Source: Solirubrobacteraceae bacterium (lineage in GTDB: Bacteria > Actinomycetota > Thermoleophilia > Solirubrobacterales > Solirubrobacteraceae). Taken from it: a stretch of 5,038 bases of DNA. The stretch lies in assembly GCA_030149625.1 (NCBI GenBank), contig JASLHP010000155.1, forward strand, positions 1 through 5,038, read 5' to 3'. Below, one piece after another: positions 1-5,009 of this stretch (its first letter is position 1; each line of letters opens with the position of its first letter). Under the pieces are notes generated by a model that ran no database searches, was not told the origin of the DNA, and saw nothing but the letters and a program-made list of their open reading frames with translations. The position numbers and the translations under genes were made by a program.

Positions 1-1166
1 AGCGCCGAGGCCAGGCACGTTACGAGGATGCCCCCGGCGGCGGCCACCAGCACGCTGCGCGCTTCCACGACGGTGCCGCCGGCGAGCGTGAACGCCTCAG
101 CCAGATAGGCGGTCGACTGATGGAAAACCCAGCGCGAGGCAGCGTAGCCCGCCAGCAAGCCGACGCTCGATGCCGCGATTCCGAGACATAGCGCTTGGAA
201 CAGAGTCAGCTGCACGATCGCGCTGCGTCGCGTCCCCGACAATCGCAGGTCGGCGATCATCTGACGGCGCTCGGGAACCGTCAGCAGGATCGCGTTGAAG
301 GCCAGCAGGAATCCCAGCAGAGCGCCGATTACCGCAAACAGGTCGCTCGCCTGCCCGCTGGGGCGCAGCGCCTGCTGGAGCAGGCTGACGTCCTGTTCGG
401 GGCTGCTGACGATCAGGCGCCCGTCCGCCAGCGCTCGCAGCCCGCGCGTCACCTGTGCGAGCCGATTGGGCGCGGCCTGCACGAGGATGCGGCTGACGCG
501 ACCATGCGCCCCGAGCAGGCTCTGCATGCTCGCGAGCGGCATCACGCCGACGAGTGCCTGTGAGAGCGCGCCGATGGCTTCCCCGCCGAGCACCGCGCTG
601 ACCGGCATCGGTCGTCTGACACCACCGAGCAGCAGCGTCACCGCGGTGCCGATCTCGTCAGGCGGCCGCGTGAGCCCCAACGCCCGCGCGCTCGTGTTGC
701 TCAGCCCGATCGCGCCCGCCGAGAGCGCGTCGAGCGGCAGCGTGCGTCCGAGCCCGTTCAGGACCGCCAGGCTCGTGTCGGTGCCGGCGATGTAGAGGTC
801 CGCGCCGGCGCCGCGCGGTCCGTTCACCCGCACCGATCGTTCGAGCAGCGGCGCGGCGCGCGCGACGCCGGGGATCTGTTCGACCTTGGCGAGCAGCGCT
901 TCGCTGAAGCCGTCTTGGCCGCGGGCGCGCAACTGCACGTTCGCAGGGCCGGCAACGGCCTTCACGATACGCCGCGTGGACCCGGCGATGCTCCCCTGCG
1001 TGACGCCGGCGGCGAGCATCAGCGCGACCGCCACCGCAATCCCGATGCCGGCCAGGAGCTCCTGGGTGCCGTGGGCCCGCAGCCGCCGGCGGTAGAAGTA
1101 GACGAGCGTCCGCGGCCTCAGCAGGCGGCGCGTCACGACCCCAGTCGTAGGCGGCGGATGGCTCAT
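1..1166 (-). CDS. MacB/FtsX-type ABC transporter permease (3' end beyond window)
   Basis: Read by translating the minus strand: the frame is open from an ATG at 1166 to the window edge, giving 388 residues of an incomplete protein. After a basic N-terminus there is a membrane segment at about residues 38-56 (AGIGIAVAVALMLAAGV). A long soluble, probably extracytoplasmic domain follows at about 60-270 (MacB periplasmic-core-like), containing an IPGV segment near 98-101. Then come membrane segments at about 276-297 and 320-342, and a fourth starts near 371. Between segments two and three, PERRQMIADLRLSGTRRSAI (298-317) matches the cytoplasmic E-R-R-x-x-I-x-x-L-R-x-x-G motif of FtsX-family permeases. 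Such proteins couple ATP hydrolysis on the inside to conformational change of the outer domain, as in lipoprotein release, drug efflux or cell-envelope signalling. The start codon overlaps the stop of the ATPase gene by ATGA, so translation is probably coupled. More membrane segments, possibly a second FtsX repeat, are expected past the left edge. Substrate unknown. Confidence 0.9.
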   Translation of the reverse strand, partial: MSHPPPTTGVVTRRLLRPRTLVYFYRRRLRAHGTQELLAGIGIAVAVALMLAAGVTQGSIAGSTRRIVKAVAGPANVQLRARGQDGFSEALLAKVEQIPGVARAAPLLERSVRVNGPRGAGADLYIAGTDTSLAVLNGLGRTLPLDALSAGAIGLSNTSARALGLTRPPDEIGTAVTLLLGGVRRPMPVSAVLGGEAIGALSQALVGVMPLASMQSLLGAHGRVSRILVQAAPNRLAQVTRGLRALADGRLIVSSPEQDVSLLQQALRPSGQASDLFAVIGALLGFLLAFNAILLTVPERRQMIADLRLSGTRRSAIVQLTLFQALCLGIAASSVGLLAGYAASRWVFHQSTAYLAEAFTLAGGTVVEARSVLVAAAGGILVTCLASA

Positions 1167-1852
1167 GTGCTCGCCGCCCGTTCGGGCTCGGGCTCCAGGT
1201 GTCCGTCACGCAGGCGCAGCACCCTGTCCGCGGCCGCCGCGGCTTCCGGGTCATGGGTGACCAGCAACACGCCGGCACCCTGCTCACGTGTGAGCTCTCG
1301 CAGCAGCTCGACGACCTCCCGCGAGCGCTGGCTGTCGAGGTTTGCGGTCGGCTCATCCGCAAGGATCAGCTTGGGCTGGGTCACGAGCGCGCGCGCGATA
1401 GCGACCCGCTGGCGCTCGCCGCCCGAGAGCTCCTCGGGCGTATGCAGCGCGCGCTCGCCGAGACCGACCCGCTCGAGCCACACGCGGGCGCGCCTATGCG
1501 CCTCCTGCAACGGGACACCCCCGAGCAGCAGCTTCGTCGCGGCATTCTCGAACGCCGGCACGTGCGCCATCAGGTGGGTGTTCTGCGCGATCAGGCCCAC
1601 TTCCGCGAGGCGGTACTGCGCGGCCTGCGGCTCGTCCAGCCCCGCGAGGTCGCGACCGCCGTAGACGACGCTGCCACTGTCCGCGCGCAGCGCACACGCA
1701 GCCAGCAGCAACAGCGTCGTCTTGCCCGAGCCGCTGGGGCCTTGCAGCGCGAGCATCTCGCCGACGCCCACCCGCAGGCTGACCCCGTCGACGGCGTGCA
1801 CCTCCTCGCCGCCGGCGCGATAGCGCTTGACCACCTGCTGGAACTCGAGCAT
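1163..1852 (-). CDS. ABC transporter ATP-binding protein, MacB/LolD type, canonical motifs
   Basis: A 229-residue stand-alone nucleotide-binding subunit of the usual length for the MacB/LolD/FtsE group. All catalytic elements are visible: Walker A GPSGSGKTT (38-46), Q-loop Gln90 (GLIAQN), signature LSGGERQRVAIARAL (142-156), Walker B LILADEP (162-168), D-loop NLDS (171-174) and switch His200 (VTHD). It should bind and hydrolyse ATP at the cytoplasmic face and drive the permease encoded immediately downstream, whose ATG overlaps this gene's TGA. The start at 1852 lies 12 bases after the stop of the other ATPase gene. No good ribosome-binding site precedes it, and the 3' arm of a hairpin touches the start codon, so expression probably depends on ribosomes coming from upstream. 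Family assignment is firm; the transported substrate is not deducible. Confidence 0.95.
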   Translation of the reverse strand: MLEFQQVVKRYRAGGEEVHAVDGVSLRVGVGEMLALQGPSGSGKTTLLLLAACALRADSGSVVYGGRDLAGLDEPQAAQYRLAEVGLIAQNTHLMAHVPAFENAATKLLLGGVPLQEAHRRARVWLERVGLGERALHTPEELSGGERQRVAIARALVTQPKLILADEPTANLDSQRSREVVELLRELTREQGAGVLLVTHDPEAAAAADRVLRLRDGHLEPEPERAAST

Positions 1853-1880
1853 CCGCAGGAGCTTCTACATGCTGCTGCGG
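1853..1880 (-). promoter_or_regulatory. Intercistronic hairpin between the two ATPase genes
   Basis: CCGCAGGAGC (1853-1862) and GCTGCTGCGG (1871-1880) pair at 9 of 10 positions, with an 8-base loop. On the minus-strand message the loop carries the stop codon of the upstream ATPase gene (1867-1865), and the last base of the 3' arm is directly followed by the start codon of the next gene (1852). Any ribosome-binding bases of that gene are therefore inside the stem. A role in translational coupling is inferred. Confidence 0.5.
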
Positions 1881-2572
1881 CGCAGTGCAACCACGGGTGC
1901 CAGCTCTGGGACACTCGGTCCGCGCAGCTCGCCTTCCCCGAGCGTGAGCGCGCGGTGCGCTCCGGCCAGCTCGGTTGCCTCGCCGGTGCTCGCGAGCACA
2001 GCCACGCCTTCGCCGGCGAGCGCGCGCAGGAGCGCGAGGATTCCATCGCGTTCGCTCAGCTCGACCGTGGCGGCAGGCTCGTCGATCACGAGCAGGGAGG
2101 GGGCGAGAGCGAGTGCGCGCGCGAGTGCAACCCGCACGGTCTCGCCCGTGCCGAGCTCGCTCACGCGCGCGGCGGCGCAGCCCTGTGCGCCGGCGCGCGA
2201 CAGCGCCGCCCTGGCTCGCTGGTGCGCGTGCTCGACCGACACTCCTCGTGCGAGCAGCGGCGCGGCGACCTGCTCGAGCACCCCCTGCTCTTCGCTGGCA
2301 CGCAGTCGCGTGTGCACGTAGCCGATGCCATCGCCCAGTACGCTCTCGCCCGTCTGAGCGAGGTCGCGGCCGTCGAAGCGCACGATGCCGCTGTCGGGTG
2401 TCTCGATGCCGGTGGCGAGCCGCAGCAGCGTCGAGCGTCCCGAGCGCCGCGAACCCCAGATCACGACCAGCTCACCCGAGTCGATCTCGAGCGAGACATC
2501 GTCGAGCACGACGCGCTCGCGTTGATCCTCGCGGTAGCGCTTGCTGACGCGCTCGAGCGAGAGCAGGCTCAT
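1865..2572 (-). CDS. ABC transporter ATP-binding protein with degenerate catalytic motifs
   Basis: The chosen start is the ATG at 2572 (MSLLSLERVSKRY), which overlaps the padR stop as ATGA and has a GAGGA about 9 bases upstream. An in-frame ATG at 2767 exists, but the extra 65 residues lie over padR and do not resemble an ABC domain. The 235-residue product aligns along its length with MacB/LolD-type ATPases (A-loop Tyr13; LATGIETPDSG; Walker B LLVIDEP at 160-166). Key positions have changed, however. Walker A reads GSRRSGRST (40-48), with Arg46 replacing the nucleotide-binding Lys and Arg43 replacing a Gly. The Q-loop position is Thr88 (IGYVHT). The signature is LGTGE (140-144) instead of LSGGE/Q. 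The D-loop is TVEL, and the switch His is Gly197 (ASTGE). Walker B Asp164 and Glu165 remain. There is no frameshift or stop, so it looks like a maintained partner subunit rather than a pseudogene. It probably pairs with the canonical ATPase encoded next. Confidence 0.92.
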   Translation of the reverse strand: MSLLSLERVSKRYREDQRERVVLDDVSLEIDSGELVVIWGSRRSGRSTLLRLATGIETPDSGIVRFDGRDLAQTGESVLGDGIGYVHTRLRASEEQGVLEQVAAPLLARGVSVEHAHQRARAALSRAGAQGCAAARVSELGTGETVRVALARALALAPSLLVIDEPAATVELSERDGILALLRALAGEGVAVLASTGEATELAGAHRALTLGEGELRGPSVPELAPVVALRRSSM

Positions 2573-3177
2573 GCGCCCGCTTCCTCGTTCGCCGAGATGC
2601 CCGTCTCCGCATACGCGCGCAGCTGCGCGCGCGCGTACTGCGCCCACTCGATCTTGGCGGCGATCGCCAGGCGGGTCTCCTCGCTGACGAGCCTGGAGAC
2701 GAGCCGTGTCGTGCCCGGACCTTCCTGGTCGCCGGCCGGTGGCGCCGCCGTCGCCGCGGCCAAGCACGCCTGTTCGAATTCAGCGAGCACCTCCAGCGCG
2801 CGTGCGGGCGTGCGCGCGAGCGCGCCGAGCTGCTGCACCAACAGCCGCTGGCGCCGGCGCTCGTCGGAGACTTGCGCAACGAGCCACTGTGCGTGTTCGG
2901 CGTGGCCGGCCGCGGTGGCCTGGTAGCGGCGCTTGGAGCGCGCTCCGGCCTGCGTGCCGGGCACCTCCTCCACGAGGTTTCGCTCCCGCAGCGTGGCCAG
3001 CGCCGTGTACACGTGCGAGACGCTCGACAGCGACAGTGCTCCGTCGTAGGTGCGCTCGAAGCGAAGCGCCAGCTCGTACGCGTAGCTGGGCCTTTCGATC
3101 ACCAGCCCGAGCAGCGCCCAGTTGACTGGTGAATGCATCGGCACAGACGCCTGCTCCCGGGCGCTCCCCGCTCCCAT
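2569..3177 (-). CDS. PadR-family transcriptional regulator
   Basis: A 202-residue protein. Residues about 17-100 form the PadR winged helix: ALLGLVIERPSYAYEL (21-36), then SSVSHVYTALATLRERNLVE (51-70) as the helix-turn-helix, and a basic wing ending SKRRYQATAAGHAEHAQWL (81-99). The rest is helical and Arg/Ala-rich and fits the PadR C-terminal dimerisation region. PadR proteins usually repress efflux or detoxification genes, commonly their own operon, and release DNA on ligand binding. Here the gene heads the ABC operon and overlaps the next start by 4 bases, which makes autoregulation of the transporter the likely role. Start choice: ATG at 3177 has a TANNNT-type -10 box ending 6 bases before it and no Shine-Dalgarno, consistent with a leaderless start. 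Alternatives are GTG at 3144, with GGAG 9 bases upstream, and ATG at 3138, closer to the usual family N-terminus. Confidence 0.93.
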   Translation of the reverse strand: MGAGSAREQASVPMHSPVNWALLGLVIERPSYAYELALRFERTYDGALSLSSVSHVYTALATLRERNLVEEVPGTQAGARSKRRYQATAAGHAEHAQWLVAQVSDERRRQRLLVQQLGALARTPARALEVLAEFEQACLAAATAAPPAGDQEGPGTTRLVSRLVSEETRLAIAAKIEWAQYARAQLRAYAETGISANEEAGA

Positions 3178-3183
3178 GTGCGC

Positions 3184-3189
3184 ATACTA
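3184..3189 (-). promoter_or_regulatory. Probable -10 box of padR (leaderless start)
   Basis: On the minus strand TAGTAT (3189-3184) is followed by six bases, GCGCAC, and then the ATG at 3177. This fits the TANNNT -10 element seen in front of leaderless genes in actinobacteria, with transcription beginning at or within a base or two of the A of ATG. No good -35 hexamer is present at the usual distance (the bases there are ACACA-like). No Shine-Dalgarno sits before this ATG, which supports the reading. Confidence 0.5.
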
Positions 3190-3200
3190 GCGCAAATCGC

Positions 3201-3230
3201 TTGACCTGTGTGTACAGTCGCCGGTTTAAT
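3201..3230 (+). promoter_or_regulatory. Sigma70-like promoter pointing right
   Basis: TTGACC (3201-3206) and TTTAAT (3225-3230) are separated by 18 bases. The AT-rich -10 stands out against the GC-rich surroundings. It would transcribe the repeat region towards the integrase, about 310 bases downstream, and it overlaps the CTGT-N4-ACAG dyad, so it could be controlled together with the divergent padR operon. No gene starts close behind it. Confidence 0.35.
3206..3217. promoter_or_regulatory. Inverted repeat, candidate PadR operator
   Basis: CTGTGTGTACAG is a dyad with arms CTGT and ACAG around four bases, and an overlapping perfect TGTACA palindrome lies at 3211-3216. It lies about 29-40 bases upstream of the presumed padR transcription start and also within the spacer of a rightward promoter. 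PadR-family operators are typically short dyads of the ATGT-N-ACAT kind, so this is the best candidate in the gap. It is short and could be chance. Confidence 0.35.
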
Positions 3231-3234
3231 TACT

Positions 3235-3280
3235 CGAGACGCTCGCGTGAGGCGCATGACGAGACGCTCGCGTGAGGCGC
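3235..3280. repeat. Two copies of a 21-bp direct repeat, period 25
   Basis: The sequence beginning CGAGACGCTC and ending GTGAGGCGC occurs identically at 3235-3255 and 3260-3280, with the four bases ATGA between copies. Each copy contains the imperfect palindrome CTCGCGTGAG. It starts five bases after the rightward -10 box. Function unknown; a protein-binding pair or a recombination-related repeat is possible. Confidence 0.85.
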
Positions 3281-3399
3281 GGCGACGAGGGCCTGACGAG
3301 CCTTCGCGTTGAGCCTGCCGCCGCCGCCTTCGCCGGTGGCGTCGGTGTCGCCTCCCGCGGGTCGCACTCCTCGGCTGTCGCCGCTACTAGGAGGCAGGG

Positions 3400-3475
3400 G
3401 GTCCGCTGTCGGACGCCCGCTGCCGGGAGGTCCGCTGTCGGAGGCCCGCTGCCGGGAGGTCCGCTGTCGGAGGCC
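3400..3475. repeat. 29-bp tandem repeat, 2.6 copies, made of 14/15-bp half units
   Basis: Copies lie at 3400-3428, 3429-3457 and, partial, 3458-3475. Copies one and two differ at a single base (C at 3414, G at 3443). Each unit is a pair of similar halves, GGTCCGCTGTCGGA and GGCCCGCTGCCGGGA, so five half units follow each other head to tail. Every half can form a small hairpin, CCG-CTGY-CGG; the first one extends to GTCCG-CTGT-CGGAC (3401-3414). There are no spacers, so this is not a CRISPR array. It ends 67 bases before the integrase start, which is compatible with arm-type recombinase sites or an operator array. Confidence 0.85.
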
Positions 3476-3493
3476 AACTACTTGACGAGAAGA

Positions 3494-3499
3494 TAATAT
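3494..3499 (+). promoter_or_regulatory. Probable -10 box of the integrase gene
   Basis: TAATAT (3494-3499) lies in the most AT-rich stretch of the window and matches TANNNT. It would start transcription near 3506, giving a leader of about 37 bases that carries the ribosome-binding site. TTGACG at 3482-3487 is too close to serve as its -35. TTGACG might instead pair with TACTGA (3504-3509) at a 16-base spacing. Confidence 0.4.
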
Positions 3500-3531
3500 A
3501 TGGTACTGAAAAGTCAATTGGGAGCGGGGTT

Positions 3532-3536
3532 GGAGG
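3532..3536 (+). promoter_or_regulatory. Ribosome-binding site of the integrase, decides GTG start
   Basis: GGAGG is followed by six bases and then GTG at 3543. The next in-frame candidate, ATG at 3558, has no comparable site, so the GTG is preferred. Confidence 0.7.
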
Positions 3537-3542
3537 CAGGTT

Positions 3543-4727
3543 GTGAGCGCAAGCCGCATGCATGCGCGCCACGTGGGGATCGTCGTCAAGCACCGGGCGG
3601 GCTGTGCGTCCGAGCACGAAGCTCGTTGCAATTGTCGCAAGGTCTACCAGGCGGCGGTCTGGAGCGCGAGAGACGGAAAGCGGATCCGCAGGCACTTCGA
3701 CTCGCTGGACGCCGCAAAGATGTGGCGCGCCGAGAGCTACGGCAAGCTTCGCCGTCGCGAGTTTCGCGCTCCGTCGACCATGACGTTCGGCGAGGCAGCC
3801 GAGCAGTGGCTCGCGGGGATCCGCGCGGGCTCGATCAGGACGCGTTCTGGAGACCTGTACAAGCCGAGCACGATCCGCTCCTACGAGCAGGCGCTGCGGG
3901 GCCCCAAAAATGGCTCAGGTGGGCTGCTGCGAGAGCTGGGGAAGATCAAGCTCTCGGACCTGGCGCTCGACCACGTGCAGGACTTCGCCGACCGGCTGCT
4001 CGCCGGCGGCGCCCAGCCGTCGACGATCCGCAACGCGATCATGCCGGTGCGCGTGATCTGCGCGTGGCGACGACGTGAGGTGCCGGTCAACCCTACGGCT
4101 GGGCTGCGGCTCCCGGCGGTCCGCGGCGTGCGCGATCGCATCGCCTCGCCCGCGGAAGCCGGCGAACTGCTCTCAGCGCTGTCCGTCGCCGACCGCTCGC
4201 TGTGGGCGACCGCGCTCTACGCGGGACTGCGTCGCGGCGAGTTGATGGGATTGCAGTGGCAGGACATCGACCTCGAGCAGGGCATCCTGCGTGTCGCTCG
4301 CGCCTGGGATCCAAACGAGCGGACGATGATTGCCCCAAAGTCGAAGGCCGGAAGCCGTCGTGTCCCGGTTCCGGCGGTCCTGCGGACCCTTCTCGCACCG
4401 CTGCAACCTCCAGCGGGAACACCGCCCGATCGCCTTGTGTTCGGGGTCCGCGGAGAGCCGTTCAGCGCCTCGTCGGTAGGCGAACGCGCGCACAGAGCGT
4501 GGCGCGATGCCGGGATGGAACCGATCAGCCTGCACGAGTGCCGGCACACGTTTGCCAGCCTGATGATCGCGGCGGGTGTGAACGCCAAGGCGCTGTCGAC
4601 GTTCATGGGTCATGCGAACATCTCGATCACCCTGGACCGCTACGGACACTTGATGCCCGGGGCGGAGGATGAGGCCGCAAGCTTGATGGACGCCTATCTC
4701 CAGGCCGCGCTGGTCCCGGCGCTCTGA
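3543..4727 (+). CDS. Site-specific tyrosine recombinase (phage/ICE-type integrase)
   Basis: A complete 394-residue integrase starting at GTG with GGAGG six bases upstream. Residues about 10-72 form an arm-DNA-binding domain (KVYQAAVWSARDGKRIRRHF at 33-52, then DAAKMWRAE), preceded by a Cys/His cluster (Cys21, His25, Cys29, Cys31). Residues about 79-185 are the core-binding SAM-like domain. The catalytic domain (about 198-385) shows the full active site: Arg230 in YAGLRRGEL, a beta-hairpin Lys (266 or 268, PKSKAGSRRVPVP), His331 and Arg334 in LHECRHTFASL, His357 in FMGHANIS, and the nucleophile Tyr367 in LDRYGHL. It should cut and rejoin DNA at att sites to insert or excise a mobile element. 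Its leftward neighbour is an unrelated, convincingly chromosomal operon on the other strand, so the gene probably sits at one end of an integrated element. No excisionase or other phage gene is in view, so prophage, ICE and satellite element cannot be told apart. Confidence 0.95.
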   Translation: MSASRMHARHVGIVVKHRAGCASEHEARCNCRKVYQAAVWSARDGKRIRRHFDSLDAAKMWRAESYGKLRRREFRAPSTMTFGEAAEQWLAGIRAGSIRTRSGDLYKPSTIRSYEQALRGPKNGSGGLLRELGKIKLSDLALDHVQDFADRLLAGGAQPSTIRNAIMPVRVICAWRRREVPVNPTAGLRLPAVRGVRDRIASPAEAGELLSALSVADRSLWATALYAGLRRGELMGLQWQDIDLEQGILRVARAWDPNERTMIAPKSKAGSRRVPVPAVLRTLLAPLQPPAGTPPDRLVFGVRGEPFSASSVGERAHRAWRDAGMEPISLHECRHTFASLMIAAGVNAKALSTFMGHANISITLDRYGHLMPGAEDEAASLMDAYLQAALVPAL

Positions 4728-4746
4728 TCGCACACGCAACGAGCCC

Positions 4747-4760
4747 CTCGCCGTGGCGAG
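4747..4760 (+). terminator. Hairpin downstream of the integrase, possible terminator
   Basis: CTCGCC-GT-GGCGAG is a perfect dyad starting 20 bases after the integrase stop; it would fold as a 5-bp stem with a CGTG loop. No T-run follows, so intrinsic termination would be of the tail-less kind sometimes proposed for GC-rich bacteria. The stem is short. Confidence 0.3.
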
Positions 4761-4803
4761 TGAGTGACAGCGACGCGCCGAACGCGCTCGCCGTGCACCC
4801 GCT

Positions 4804-4841
4804 TGGGCAGGAGCCGCCCAGTTCGGAGCTCCGCGGCTCCG
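4804..4841. repeat. Overlapping, mutually exclusive hairpins
   Basis: Three stems compete for the same bases: TGGGC/GCCCA (4804-4808 with 4816-4820), GGAGCCGC/GCGGCTCC (4810-4817 with 4833-4840, eight perfect pairs), and CGGAGC/GCTCCG (4824-4829 with 4836-4841). A T5 run lies 18 bases beyond the last arm, too far for a standard terminator. Confidence 0.5.
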
Positions 4842-4986
4842 GTGACCCAGTTCGTGGCTTTTTCACAGAGCGCAAAAGCGCGATGACCGCTCGATCCGCG
4901 GAATGTTCTATGCCTTGACTTACCAGGCCGGCCGCTTCGCGATGATGTATGTGTATGAAGCGTCGAGGCTGTCCGTCCGTGCCAAG

Positions 4987-5009
4987 GCCGATCCGGGCGG
5001 AGGATCGGC
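4987..5009. repeat. Perfect 8-bp stem hairpin near the right edge
   Basis: GCCGATCC (4987-4994) and GGATCGGC (5002-5009) are exact inverted repeats around a 7-base loop. An overlapping 10-bp palindrome, TCGGCGCCGA, sits at 5005-5014. No T-run follows. It could be a terminator for a gene converging from the right, a protein-binding dyad, or chance in GC-rich DNA. Confidence 0.4.

Larger units (their letters stand above)
3178..3542. other. Non-coding, repeat-rich gap between padR and the integrase
   Basis: These 365 bases hold promoter-like elements at the left end, a duplicated 21-bp sequence, a GC-rich stretch without evident structure (about 3281-3395), a 29-bp tandem repeat, and an AT-rich pocket before the integrase. 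Open frames exist on both strands (for example 3272-3496 plus), but they lack ribosome-binding sites and family resemblance. The 29-bp repeat is not a multiple of three, so each copy would be read in a different frame. I therefore call no gene here. It may contain the element boundary or the recombinase attachment site. Confidence 0.6.

Noticed and set aside
2573..2767. 65-residue N-terminal extension of the degenerate ATPase from an upstream ATG
   Set aside because: It lies entirely within padR in another frame and is Arg/Gly-rich without ABC features. The ATG at 2572 has an ATGA overlap and a GAGGA upstream.
2771..2780. GTTCGAATTC resembling a tRNA T-arm
   Set aside because: It lies inside padR coding sequence and lacks the complementary stems of a tRNA.
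1199..2926. A 575-codon open frame on the plus strand opposite the ABC and padR genes
   Set aside because: It is antisense to three genes with clear motifs. Long antisense frames are common in GC-rich DNA, and the translation shows no family resemblance.
3389..3394. Perfect AGGAGG as a ribosome-binding site
   Set aside because: No ATG, GTG or TTG start with a sensible open frame follows within 4-12 bases.
3400..3475. CRISPR-like array of 29-bp repeats
   Set aside because: The copies are directly adjacent with no unique spacers, and no cas genes are present.
3272..3496. 74-codon plus-strand frame (GTG start) through the repeat region
   Set aside because: No ribosome-binding site, low-complexity product, and the 29-bp repeat shifts frame at every copy.
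4627..4875. 82-codon minus-strand frame overlapping the integrase 3' end
   Set aside because: Part of it is antisense to the catalytic Tyr region, the product is low-complexity, and there is no supporting start signal.
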